Shown here in pieces: positions 1-10,026 of a DNA stretch of 64,000 nucleotides; position 1 is the first letter of the stretch; the number at the start of each line of letters is the position of its first letter. The notes beneath the pieces are model-generated. The model worked only from the letters and a program-made list of their open reading frames with translations. It did no database searches and was not told the DNA's origin. The stretch is from the NCBI GenBank assembly GCA_030847615.1, contig JAUMIR010000001.1, positions 251,723,187 through 251,787,186 of the forward strand. Direction: 5' to 3'. The DNA comes from Gambelia wislizenii (taxonomy: Eukaryota > Chordata > Lepidosauria > Squamata > Crotaphytidae). The translations under genes and the position numbers were made by a program.

Positions 1-719
1 GGGGAATGTGGCCAGGGAAGCATCCTGGTGGAAGTAGAGGCAGGCGGATACACACAAGGCTAGTTCTGACCCCAGCATTGTGCAGATTCTTCCATGTTCC
101 AAAACAAAAAGATTATGGCTCTCAATTTTCATATATATTTAAAATATTTTATAAAACCTGTTAAATCTGATACACATATGGATGGTTACAATCTGGCTTG
201 GAGTACTGAAAACAGGAGTATCACATTGCCTACATGTAGTCTGATTCTTGTATTTTCCCTAACCTATCCACACTGCAGACTGAAACTGTTTTAACAATCA
301 TCCCCCAGTCCCAAGAAAGCCAGGGATCTCTATAGTTTTGTAAAGGTGACTCTAGAAAGCTTCCAAAGAAAATTCAAAATGCCAAACCAAACTGCATTTT
401 CCACAAATCTTTGGGAGGGAGGAGCTATGACTGTTCAACTAGTATAAAACGGATTTAAATGTGAGCTACACATTTACTTTCTCCAGGACTCCATTTCTGT
501 GCTGGATTCTCAGTATAATTCTGCCTGTGCAGACGCATAACTGGAGTGTGTGTTTTAGTTCTCTTTCCTAATTTATCTATTTATACATAGCTTTCTGCTC
601 TTGTTGAAAGTCTCTGAGAGCACTGAATTCACACTGGGAGCTCATTTTGCACAAACCCACCTTCTTCCAAACCAAGGAAACACTAATTGCTTCCTTCTTT
701 CCCCTAGAATAGTTTGCTT

Positions 720-720
<1 letters not shown>

Positions 721-771
<51 letters not shown>
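721..771 (+). repeat. (AAAG)n microsatellite
   Basis: About 12 perfect tetranucleotide units are followed by a short T/A tract. Confidence 0.98.
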
Positions 772-772
<1 letters not shown>

Positions 773-1106
773 TTTTTTAAAAAAATCCTAGGCCTGCTCT
801 TGCGCCCTCTGCCTGGTTGCAAGATGCACTTTTTTCTATCCCTTGTGGCTTTGCAGCTCCTTGACACAGACTACCTGATAATCATCTAAAAGAAAAATGG
901 GAGGGGGGCACTCTTACAAATGAGAGGAATATAAAAGGCAACAGTATGAACAAAGACCTAAATCTATGTATCCAATAGGCAAATGCTGAATAACAAACAC
1001 ACTGTCTTTTAGTTACTATAGCAACATGGAAAACACAATGAAGAAGAAAAGAACCCTGCTCAACCATGTTCTCTAATAATGAATGAAACAGGGTCTGGTG
1101 GAAGTA

Positions 1107-1336
1107 CAGTTGTCCCTCTGTATCCACGGATTTGGTATCCACGGATTTAAGTATTCACAGCTTGAAATATTCTTAAAAAAATAATAATCCAAAAAGCAAA
1201 CCTTGATTTTGGCATCTTATGTAAGGGGCACCATTTTGCTATGCCATTGCCTATAATGGGACTTGAGTATTCACAGATTTTGGTATCCATGGGGGGGTTC
1301 TGGAACCAAACCCCAGCGGATATGAAGGGACAACTG
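1107..1336. mobile_element. Tigger/MER2-like MITE (pogo group)
   Basis: This 230-bp non-autonomous DNA element has terminal inverted repeats starting CAGTTGTCCCTC and ending GAAGGGACAACTG, and is flanked by TA on both sides. The inner sequence (read as gtggataccaaatccgtgg and ggttccagaacccccc on the minus strand) resembles the ends of Tigger/MER2 transposons. Two further copies lie at 39190-39418 and 57776-57990. Confidence 0.85.
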
Positions 1337-1402
1337 TATTTGAAAAGAATACAGCTGAAATCCACTTGAATCTCAACCTCAGAACCTTCTTAGCAAGCTC
1401 AC

Positions 1403-1665
1403 CTGATACTCCATTTCATAGCTAGGGAGAAGGATCCGTCCTTCTCTCCACTCTTCCCCTTGATCTTCCCGGATGATCCACAGGGCCTTGTTCTCATGCG
1501 TGGCTTCCCGTCGCACCTGCAGCGTGGTCCCACTCCCACCAGAGACCTGGTACTGGAAGATCATGCACACGGCACTCCTGGGCAAGAAAACAGTAGGGCT
1601 GACAAGGCGGGCATGCTGTCCTTCTCTTCTGGCACTGCTCTGCAACCTCAGGTAAGTCTTGCCAT
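1403..1665 (-). CDS. NRP2: NRP2 exon: MAM domain, second part
   Basis: This 263-bp exon encodes 87 full codons, beginning (D)GKTYLRLQSSARREGQ and ending RILLPSYEMEYQ. The motifs ARLVSPTVFLPRSAVCM, IIREDQGEEW and LLPSYEMEYQ match the neuropilin-2 MAM domain and distinguish it from NRP1. The acceptor is tcactag|ATGG, with AT completing the Asp codon left by the previous exon. The donor is TATCAG|gtgagc, in phase 0. The preceding intron is 35.5 kb long. The remainder of the MAM domain and the transmembrane exons should lie to the left of the window. The opposite strand carries short overlapping ORFs that are only shadows. No lesion is visible. Confidence 0.96.
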
Positions 1666-1732
1666 CTAGTGAAGGAAGGTGAAAGCAACACCTCGAACCA
1701 TCAGTTGCAATAGAAGTGGTAGCTTGTTTTTA

Positions 1733-2211
1733 CTCCCCCCCCCACTTTGATCTTTATTGAGTAGTTCCTTACAAAGTCATTATTATATTCTTCACCATGC
1801 TAATTAAAAGAGCAAAACAGAACATTACTCTCTTCAACATACATATCCAAATAATAACATCACATCATTTTCTTCTAAACAATCTACAATTTTCATAAAC
1901 ATCTGTTTAAATTTATGACAATCTAAAAACAAAAACAAAACTTCCTTTCTGTACAGCCCTCACTTCTGAGGTGCTAATTTCATCTCTCTGATCTTCTATT
2001 AAATGTTATCCCTTAATCGATACCCCCACAAATAACACACCACTATATTCTTCATTCTTTAGCCTTCCCTATTTATAATAATATTAACTGTTTATCAAAC
2101 ACAAAACCATTATTCTCCCAATATTTTATAACCTTTGACCATTCTTCTAAAGTACTTTTCCTTGGTTGGTCTCATAGCTTAATCGTTAAATAATCCATCT
2201 CTATCATATCT
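1733..2211 (-). mobile_element. Truncated non-LTR retrotransposon insertion with 19-bp target duplication
   Basis: This AT-rich 479-bp segment is bracketed by a perfect 19-bp direct repeat, AAGTGGTAGCTTGTTTTTA, at 1714-1732 and 2212-2230. Long perfect target duplications are typical of LINE-type retrotransposition. Read on the minus strand, the 3' end has AATAAAG followed by a short G-rich tail instead of poly(A). The body resembles an L1-type 3' region but I cannot name the family. It sits about 50 bp upstream of the MAM part 2 acceptor on the transcript strand. Confidence 0.75.
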
Positions 2212-3519
2212 AAGTGGTAGCTTGTTTTTATCAGATAAGCCCAACCAGGATTTCACGCAGCAGTAGCCTCATGACCACTGCTCCTATTCTGATGAGCACA
2301 ATGCAAGAGTGACAGGGATGCTTATATTCTCCTCACAGATCGGGTGGTTCTGCTCTGTGATGAAAAACTGGGCAAACTCTGAATTCCTGATGAAGGAACT
2401 CTATATCAGGAGGATAAGCCCATGGTTCTCAAACCCATGCTTGTTTCTCAAGACTCATGCAAAGCAGAGGGAACTGACCTGCCCTTCCCTGCTGACGGCA
2501 GTTTCCCCCTGCAGCCGCCCCATCCAGGAAGCAAATCAGGACATAGGGTCCAGGGACCCTGGCAGCCATTTCAGAGAAGAATCTATCAGCAGGGAAAGTC
2601 CCCTCTGCAAATGCCCCCCACTTCTCCACAATTATATTAATTTGACAACTGGGTTCAGAACATGCATTTACTGGGGTAACATGAAGTTACACCCCAATAA
2701 TAAAATTAAATTTTCAGGACATTTTCAGTCCTCATGTTTATAGATTAACTTTAGAATATGTGTATCCACACCAACCAAGTTTCATATTTGCTGTAGTGCC
2801 CTGCACTAATTTGAGCCCTGCTTCTACCGGTAGGTTTTAACACAAAAATCTATTGGGGCCTTGGATATTTGAAGGACTAACTGTTTCCACATGATCCTGA
2901 TCTGTCTTTAAGATCTTCTGCTTTGTGTCCTAACACCATCTAGAATTTGAAACAGTTTTTTTGATTGCAACCCCCGGCCAGCATGGCTGCTGGCAGTTGG
3001 ATTCTGGGAGCTGAGGGTGAAAAAGCCACTTCATGAAGCTTTGGGTGGTAAGGCATATGGAGCATTGAGAACCTGGAGCCTCCTTGTTTTGGGAGCTTCC
3101 TGCAGATTAGCAAAGACCATGTTGTTGAAAAAAGCCTTCCGTTTAGATTAATTCTTTAGGTAGTTGGAATTGTTGGTTTCCTTGCTGGCTGTGTCATTAT
3201 TACTGCCACTTCTGTTTTATTTTGGTTTGATGATTTCACATTGTTAACTGACATCTTGCTAATTTAGTCTTTCATTGCTATCCATAAACAGCTTTGGAGC
3301 CTTTTCCTGAAAAGCAGCCTACACATTATTTCACGAAGTACAATTAGGCTTTAATACTAAATGGGGGGAGGGGGAGCTTTTCAGGTTGCCCTGTAATAAC
3401 AACAGCCTCCACTTGTTTCTACTATGAGGTGTGCTATGTCTTTAACTATGTTTTGCACATGTTTCAACTATTTTGACTGAATGTGTTAACTTCTTTACTT
3501 AATTTTTAAAAAACTTTTG

Positions 3520-3605
3520 CTCTATTAACTTGTATTGTAAACCACTCTGAGTCCCACATGGAGAGAAACAAGATATTAAACAATTAGCTAGAATATTAAA
3601 CCAAC
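3520..3605 (+). mobile_element. LINE (CR1/L2-like) 3' terminus
   Basis: The sequence around tgtaaaccactctgagtccc, followed by an A-rich aaatatta-type tail, is the familiar 3' end of CR1/L2-type LINEs. The upstream body is too decayed to delimit. Confidence 0.5.
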
Positions 3606-4244
3606 CAACCAATCAATCATCTTGGCTATTCTCTCACTTTTTATATCTGATTTTTCATTTGGATTTTTTTTAAAAAAATGAACCTGATTATATGCATTTT
3701 AATCTATTTCCTCAATATTCATTTATTCAAGGCCTCTCTGCAACTTTGCACACACCTAATGCTTCACAATCCTTTACAAAGACATCTAGAAAAGTTCCCC
3801 CATCTATCTTTGTCTGGATTTTGCAAACCACAGCAAAGTCAGTAGTGTATAAAGGGGAGCATATTTTATTAAACACAGCTTACAAAAATAACAGCAGTAA
3901 GCTTGCTCTCAAAATGCAAAGGGAAAAAAACACTTGTCATTGGAGGAGGAAACCTGCCTGTGTTCGGAAAGAATTGCAATGTATGAAACATGCAAAACAG
4001 GAAAACAATAAATTATCTTTAATTGAGAAATAAAACATTAAGAATCTCACTGCTGACGTGCACCAATGCAGTGTAGTTACTGTACCCATAATGGAAGAAA
4101 ATAACCATCACGCTTGCCCATAATATCTAAACAGACTGCAAAATATTAGATAGCCAGGTCAAAACAAAATACATGTATGTTACTTGAGCAGTTTCTCATC
4201 GGAGCTTGAAAAAGGAGGGGTGGGAGTTGGACTACAGCTTCCAG

Positions 4245-4440
4245 AATGCCACGTTGGTACATACCATGAATGTGCATTCTGGGGTTGGTAGAGAGGAGGA
4301 ATCCGAGAATTGTCACAGATGGGTTATCTCCTCCACCACCCAGAGAAAGAGGCAGGAAGAAAAAGATTTTAAATCTTGGTCACATGACGGCTTGGGCTGT
4401 TGGCCCTCCCCCCCGCCAGCCTTCACGTAGCCAGTTTCTC
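4245..4440 (-). repeat. DIRS copy 1, 3' inverted terminal repeat
   Basis: This segment is inverted relative to 9868-10026. It extends about 40 bp further outward than the 5' repeat: the terminus aatgccacgttggtac is absent at the 5' end. Unequal inverted repeats of this kind are normal for DIRS elements, in which the extra 3' extension pairs with the internal complementary region. Confidence 0.88.
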
Positions 4441-4500
4441 TGGCTAGCTTTAGCACTGAAAAAGGAGTACGACTCACAGGCAGTCGATAGGGTGGGGCAG

Positions 4501-4602
4501 ATTCCTCCTCTCTACCAACCCCAGAATGCACATTCACAGTAAGTACCAACGTGGCATTATCTGGGTTGGTGAGAGGAGGAATCTGAGAATCATCACAGAT
4601 GG
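4501..4602 (-). repeat. DIRS copy 1, internal complementary region (circle-junction template)
   Basis: Read on the plus strand, this block begins attcctcctctctaccaac, continues to caacgtggcatt, then atctgggttggtgagagg. The first part is the reverse complement of the 3' terminus at 4245-4311. The second part matches the outer edge of the 5' terminus, in inverted order. It therefore spells both termini joined head to tail. In the accepted DIRS replication model it is the template that circularises the cDNA. It lies between the recombinase frame and the 3' inverted repeat, as expected. Confidence 0.87.
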
Positions 4603-4652
4603 GACATGCCCAAGCCCCGAGACAAAATTGGGAGGGACAACTGCCCAGGAAT

Positions 4653-5722
4653 CTAGGTGTGAACCACCTCCAGTAGGACCCTGCAGCTGAACACCGCATC
4701 TGCGGCCCTGAATTTGTTTATTTTATAGTGTCTGATGAAGGTTGATGGTGTGGACCAGGTAGCCGCTCGGCAGACCTCTAGGGTCAGTGCGTTAGATGGA
4801 AAAATCACCAAGGTCGCTGCGGCTCTTGTTGAGTGTGCCCAGATATTAGTTGGTCTGAGAAGCGTGGCCGAGTCATATGCTGTTAGGATACACGCTCTGA
4901 TCCATCTGACGATGGTCTGTCTAGAAGCCTTTAGGCCCATTGTAGCTGAGTTGAAGGAAACAAAGAGGGAATCGCAACATCTGAATGAACTGGTTCTCCT
5001 CTTATAGATTTTTAGGGCCCTTCGGACGTCCAGCTTGTGCCACTCATTTTCCCTAGGATGGGACGGATTCGGACAGAACGACGGGAGGACTAGGTCCTGG
5101 GAGAGATGGAACGGAGAGATCACCTTGGGGAGGAAGGAGGGATCCGTTCTAAGGACTACATGATCCTCGTTGAAAACACAAAGATGTTCCCTGGTGGACA
5201 GGGCTAAAAGTTCTGACACTCTACATGCTGATGTGATTGCTACTAGGAATGCCACCTTCAGTGACAGTAGTCTGAGGGAAACCTTTCTGAGGGGCTCAAA
5301 TGGAGCCTTCATGAGCTATCGCAGAACAGTGGGAGATTCCAGGAGGGGAAACGGTGTCTGGTGGGGGGCGCTTAGGATGAGGCTCCATGGAGGAATCTTC
5401 TTACGTGGGGGTGAGAGGCCAAAGACTGACCCCTTGCTAATGGGATTACTGAAGACAGGGCTGCTGCTTGACTCTTCAGGGTGTTTGGTCTGAACCCCAG
5501 ATCCAAAACTTTTTGCAGGAAGGCTAGACCGTGTTTCACTGATACTTCCTCAGGGTTGATTCTCATTGATGTGCACCATTTCAAGAAGGCTTTCCGGGTG
5601 GCCTCGTATATCCTGGTTGTTGACTGCTGACATGACAACAGGATGATAGAGATTACTGCTTCGTCGTATACGCCCATCCTTAATGCTCTGTGTTCAATTT
5701 CCATGTGGCTAGGTATAACCAT
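4653..5722 (-). pseudogene. DIRS copy 1 tyrosine recombinase, broken
   Basis: This is a site-specific recombinase of the lambda-integrase fold, used by DIRS elements in place of an integrase. The putative start Met is at 5722. The SAM-like N-terminal part contains IYEATRKAFLKWCTSM and HPHVRRFLHGASS. An in-frame TAA follows immediately, then a frame change near 5310. The catalytic part carries SACRVSELLAL (Arg I), AHSTRAAAT (His-x-x-Arg) and ATWSTPSTFIRHY (the nucleophilic Tyr region), so all visible catalytic positions are intact in this half. It ends VVHT at 4653. Comparison with the intact reading frame of the second DIRS copy (61306-62328) shows that the stop and shift are lesions rather than a natural start site. 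Confidence 0.9.
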
Positions 5723-7553
5723 GAGATATCTGGGTGTAGCAGAGGTCCCTGTGTTAGGAGACCCGCTCTCTGAGGAAGCCGCCAAGGCTGTTCCTGGGCC
5801 AAGTCCATCAGGTCCGAGAACCAGGGCGTTCTTGGCCAATAGGGAGCTATTAGCACCACCTGAGCTTTCTCCTCCTGCACTTTCCTGACCACCTTTGCCA
5901 ACAGAAGAAATGGGGGAAAGAGGTAAAGGAGACCTTGTGGCCATGCAGATTGGAGAGCGTCCATCCGTTCTGCACGAGGGTGATGGTACCTTGTGAAGAA
6001 TCTGTCGATCTTCACATTGCTTGCGGAGGCGAACATGTCTGCCTCCATCTGGCTGTACCTGGTGACTAGCTGGTTGAAGACCTGCTGGTGAAGCAACCAT
6101 TCCCCCGGGAGGATCTCCTGCCTGCTGAGGAAGTCCGCTTGCATGTTTGACGTGCCCCATATGAGCTGGGCTATGATGGAAGCCATCGTCCTCTCCACCC
6201 ACTGGAAGAGAAGGTCCGCCTCCATTATTAGGGCCTTCAACCTCATGCCTCCCTGCTTGGATATGTAGGAGCACTCTGTGGTATTGTTGGTGAGGATTCG
6301 AATGTGCTTTCCTCTTAGGAGGTCCTGGAATTGCATGAGAGCCAGGCGTGCTGCCCTTAACTCTAGCCAATTTATGCTGTGGGACTTCTTCTCTGGGCCC
6401 CATTTTCCTTGGACTAGGCTGCCCTGACAGTGTGCAACCCAGCCTGACAGGCTGGCGTTGGTTACTACTATGATCTGATGCGAGATGGTCCATGGGGACA
6501 CCCCCCCGGACAGGGTACTGAGTCTCGTCCACCAGTGAATGGATGACCTGAAGCTTGTGGGGAGGTGGAGTAGGATTGTCTTCCTGAGTGCAATTTGTGG
6601 TTGGTATTGATTCAGAAAAACTTGTAGAGGACATGAGTGAAATCTGGCCCAGGGAACGACTGCAATTGCTGAAATCATGAGACCTAGGAAGTGAGAGAAC
6701 TGCATTAACGGTACCTTGGTATTCGAGAAGACCGAGAGGGCCTCTCTCTTGATCGCCTGTTGCCGTTCCTCTGCCAAGAATATCCTTACTGACCTGGAGT
6801 CGATCATTGTTCCCAGGTTGACAATGGTCTGAGAGGGATCCAGGGAACTCTTCTTGAAGTTGATCAGAAAGCCATGCTCCTGTAGACAGTGAAGTGTGGT
6901 CTCCAGGTCTTCCCTAGCCTTCTGTCTGGAAGGAGCCCTCAGAAGGATGTCGTCCAGGTATGGGTAAAGATGGATGCCCTGCTGTCTGAGGTGGGCCACC
7001 ACCGCTACCAGAACCTTCATGAATACCCGCGGTGCAGAGGCGAGTTCAAAAGGTAGTGCCCTGAATTGGAAATGAAGGTTGTCCACTGCAAACCTGAGGA
7101 AGCGTCTGTTGCCCTCCTTGATCAGAATATGGAGGTAGGCTCGGACAAGTCCAGGGAAACTAGGAAGTCCCCTGGTTGGAGAGCCTCCCTGATGGAGCCC
7201 AGGGTCTCCATCCAGAACCATTTGTAGGTGAGGCTCTCGTTGGTATGCTTTAAGTCAAGGATTGAGTGGGCGTCTCCTCCCTTCTTTGGAACTGTGAAGA
7301 ATATGGAGTAGACGCCACAAAACCTCTGTGAGAGAGGCACCAGCTCTATCTCTCTTGACTGGAGAAGGTGAGCTATCACCTGCCATTGTATCTTCCTCTT
7401 TGTGGAGTCTCTTGAGAGGTTTGAAGGGACCAATCGACTGGTCGAGAGAGCATCGAACTGTAGGCAGTAACCTCGAGAGATAGTGGATAAAACCCACTTG
7501 TCTGAGGTTGAGGCCTCCCATGCCTGAAGAAAAAGCTGGAGGCGGCCGCCTTC
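5680..7553 (-). pseudogene. DIRS copy 1 reverse transcriptase / RNase H ORF, broken
   Basis: The frame opens near 7553 (GGRLQLFLQAWEAS), continues through VYSIFFTVPKKGG and GDFLVSLDLSEP, then shifts frame between about 7130 and 7220. It resumes at AYLHILIKEGNRRFLRF and includes the catalytic YLDDILL motif. The RNase H domain follows (INWLELRAARLALMQF, MQADFLSRQ). Two expected catalytic Asp positions read Asn (VVTNASLSGW and ILTNNTTE, where relatives have DAS and TDN). The C-terminal extension with VLIAPYWPRTPWFSDL is the conserved block that follows RNase H in vertebrate DIRS elements. The reading frame ends at 5680 and overlaps the recombinase start. The frame shift and RNase H substitutions indicate an inactive copy. 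Confidence 0.88.
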
Positions 7554-7569
7554 GGGTATAGTTTGTTAG

Positions 7570-9653
7570 TCAGAACTGCTGACGAGTCCCTCCTCTCTGG
7601 GAGTTGGGGCTGCCTCTGCGGTTCGACTGGGACTGATTGGAGCTAGATTGTTTGGAGGTGAAGGAGTTTCTAGGCCAGGAAGGGCGAAAGGACTGAAAAT
7701 CCCTGTGTCTGGGAAACCCCTTGGGTGACCTGAAGGAAGGACTGGATTGGAAAAATCTCCTTGGGCTCTTCTTGTCCACCCTCTTGGACAGAGAAGGCAT
7801 GGCCTTATTTTTGTCTTTGGTTTCCACTAGGATGTCCTTAAGTACCTCTTCCTCGAAGAGAGAGGCACCTCGAAAAGGTTTCATGGAAAGGTTCGCCCTG
7901 GCGTGGGCATCCACGTCCCAGTGGCGGAGCCAATTTTACCTTCTGGCCACTGCGGACAGTGCCATGGCTCTAGAGGTAAAGGTGGCTGTGTACAGTGTGG
8001 CACCCGCCACAAACTGTAGGGCCACGTACACCTTTGACAATTCCCTTTGCAACGAGTGGCGACTCAGAGAGCGCCCCTGTACAACGTCTTCGATCCACAG
8101 CAAGGCTGCCCTAGCACAAAGGGAGACAGCAGCTGAAGCTCTGAAGGTAAGAGTGTTTGCCTCATGATTCAATGAGTTTTCTATCCTTTTTCCCTCCGGG
8201 TCCTTGAGGAACCCTTCACCTTCTCTGGGCGCTACAGATCCTGAAAGTAGAGATGCCACCAGTGCATCAACGACCAGGACCTCTAGCTTGTCCATGAAGG
8301 ATTTGGGAGAGATATAGAGCTTTTGGGCCAGCAGAGTGCCCTTCTTTCCCTGCATGGGCCTATCCCATTCGTACTCCAAAGCCTTCATGAAGAAGGCTGG
8401 TAGGGGAACTTCTGTCCTCTGGGCCTTAGGTAGCTTAAGGACCGTGGCGGCTCTCTCATTAAAGCCAGATTTTGCTTGGGTGTATTGTTTCTGGTTCAAG
8501 GACAGGCCCATGATAGAGGACACCCCCTCCAGCAGTAAGGAAAAATCCTCAAGGTGGAAGAGGCGCTCCGACCCTTCTGCTGGGGGGTGTCCTTGTCTGA
8601 CCATTCCCCTTCATTCCTGCCATCTAGTGAGATTGGGACCTCCTCTTCTGAGTCCAGATCCTCATTGATTAGACCTTCACCCTCTGAGTCTTCCTAAGAT
8701 TCAGCTGAAGAATGGGGGGAGGGGGAGGCTTTCCTCTCAGAAGGTTTCAGCCGTATGAGACCACTAGGCCCAGGTTTGGGCCTAAGTGCCGTAGACTTTG
8801 GGTCATCCCTCTTGGTCTGGAGAAGTTGGACCTCCTGGGTAAGAAGGAAAGCCACAGAGGGCTCGAGAAGTGAGGCACGCTCCCTGCTCGAGCTGGCACC
8901 TGATTTTGACTGGGAGGCAGGACAGCTAGATGGACCTGGGAGAGTGTCTGGGGAGTCCTCCCTAAAACACACCCTTTTGGAGCCCGCTTTAAGGCCTTGA
9001 AAGCCTTCCCTCTCCCCAGCCTCCATGGCCTGAGAGTATGCCTCCATTGCCACATGAATTCCATGCTGGGTGGCTGCCTGGCGTGCCCAATTGGAGGGGT
9101 CACCCCATGTGGGTGCATCCTCCTGGTCCCCCTCCCGGTGTCCACCACTGCAGTCCGCCGCATGGCCGGCCTTGAGATGGTGGCCCTGGGGATCTCCACA
9201 CACCCCTCCAGGGTGCATAAGGTTTTTCTGGGGGAAAGGGAAAAGAGAGCCCATCCCTGGGAGCCAGTTCCCCTAGACGTTTCCTCCCCCGCGCCCCTGG
9301 CACGCAGCATGGCCCTGGTTACTTCCCTGCACCGGCAGAGGACCTCACACACATCTTCTCCCATCTGGAACTCCTCCATCTCAGTCATTCTGCTGGGAGT
9401 CTGGGCCTCCTGCTCTACCCTCGCCTGCTGGGGAAGTTCCAGTGGCTGGGGAGCGGACTCGGCACAGCCCAGAGCATCCTGCGCCCGGTCCGTCTGCTGG
9501 CCTGTAGCCAGCGACACAGGCGTTCCGAGCGGCTCCGTTTCCCCCTGCACCTGCAGGACGGAGTCCAGCGGCGATGGAGACGCCTGCTCAGCCTCCACCA
9601 CCTGTTTGTCTTGGCGGGGCTGCTTTGCCTTCTTCTTTGTATTGGTGCGCCAT
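7570..9653 (-). pseudogene. DIRS copy 1 gag-like ORF, broken
   Basis: This is the first coding region of the element. A short Lys-rich start lies near 9653 (Met codon, then a one-base shift into TNTKKKAKQPRQDKQ). It is followed by a Gln/Glu/Pro-rich stretch, and near 9200-9254 the frame shifts to one with RQAATQHGIHVAMEAYSQ and REDSPDTLPGPS. An in-frame TAG lies near 8696, and a further shift occurs in a C-run near 8590. The best conserved block is at 7936-8604 (HLEDFSLLLEG, PLPAFFMKALEYEW). An in-frame TAA near 7934 precedes a basic, Ser/Phe/Arg-rich tail (FRSPKGFPRHRDFQSFRPSW) ending at 7570. Vertebrate DIRS gag-like proteins have such tails and lack CCHC knuckles, and none is seen here. 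At least three frame changes and two stops are present. Confidence 0.8.
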
Positions 9654-9867
9654 GGCCAAGAGTGGAGCGAGAGAGCGGGAGACAAAGTAAGAAGGAAGGC
9701 AAACAACGAGGGTTTTGTTTTTTGTTTGAAAGGAGGAAGGGAGAAAGAAAGGTAATAAAAGGGAAGGTTTAAAGAGAAAAACAGGATTGGGGAAAGTTGA
9801 GTAAAAAGAAGAATGAATAAAAGGAAGAGCAAGAACAAAGCACTCCTTTCTGGGTCTAGGGAGGAAG

Positions 9868-10026
9868 AAAAACTGGCTACGTGAGGGCTGGCAGGGGGGA
9901 GGGCCAATGGCCCAAGCCCTCAAGTGACCAAGATTTAAAATGTTTTTCTTCCTGCCTCTTTCTCTGGGTGGTGGAGGAGATAACCCATCTGTGATGATTC
10001 TCGGATTCCTCCTCTCACCAACCCAG
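9868..10026 (-). repeat. DIRS copy 1, 5' inverted terminal repeat
   Basis: This segment is the reverse complement of about 4283-4440, with scattered mismatches. Shared landmarks include tggctacgtgagggctggc at the inner edge, the tract around aggcaggaagaaaaa, and tgagaggaggaatc at the outer edge. It marks the 5' end of the element. The flanking sequence beyond 10026 (gaattctccagc) does not match the other end. Confidence 0.88.

Larger units (their letters stand above)
1..1402 (-). other. NRP2: NRP2 intron downstream of MAM part 2 exon (partial)
   Basis: This is intronic sequence following the donor at 1402-1401. It holds an (AAAG)n microsatellite at 721-771 and a Tigger/MER2-like MITE at 1107-1336. 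The rest (1-720, 772-1106) shows no recognisable gene or repeat. The next exon lies outside the window. Confidence 0.85.
4245..10026 (-). mobile_element. DIRS-type tyrosine-recombinase retrotransposon, copy 1 (decayed, near full length)
   Basis: This is a 5.8-kb DIRS-order retrotransposon on the minus strand. In transcription order it has a 5' inverted terminal repeat (9868-10026), a gag-like region (about 7570-9653), reverse transcriptase and RNase H (about 5680-7553), a tyrosine recombinase (4653-5722), an internal complementary region (4501-4602) and a 3' inverted terminal repeat (4245-4440). The terminal repeats are inverted rather than direct, and the internal region complements the joined termini. 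These are the diagnostic features of DIRS elements, which integrate from circular DNA by a recombinase and leave no target duplication. No protease, integrase or LTR is present. Frameshifts and stops in every coding region make this copy non-autonomous. It inserted in sense orientation into the large NRP2 intron. Confidence 0.92.

Noticed and set aside
1460..1669. Plus-strand open frames over the NRP2 MAM exon
   Set aside because: They are shadows of the minus-strand exon, which has clear homology and splice sites.
8997..9755. A 252-codon plus-strand open frame
   Set aside because: It is antisense to the DIRS gag-like region, where GC-rich codon use keeps the opposite frame open. No domain or start context is seen.
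4245..10026. An endogenous retrovirus or LTR retrotransposon
   Set aside because: Termini are inverted, and there is no protease, integrase, primer-binding site or envelope. A tyrosine recombinase is present instead.
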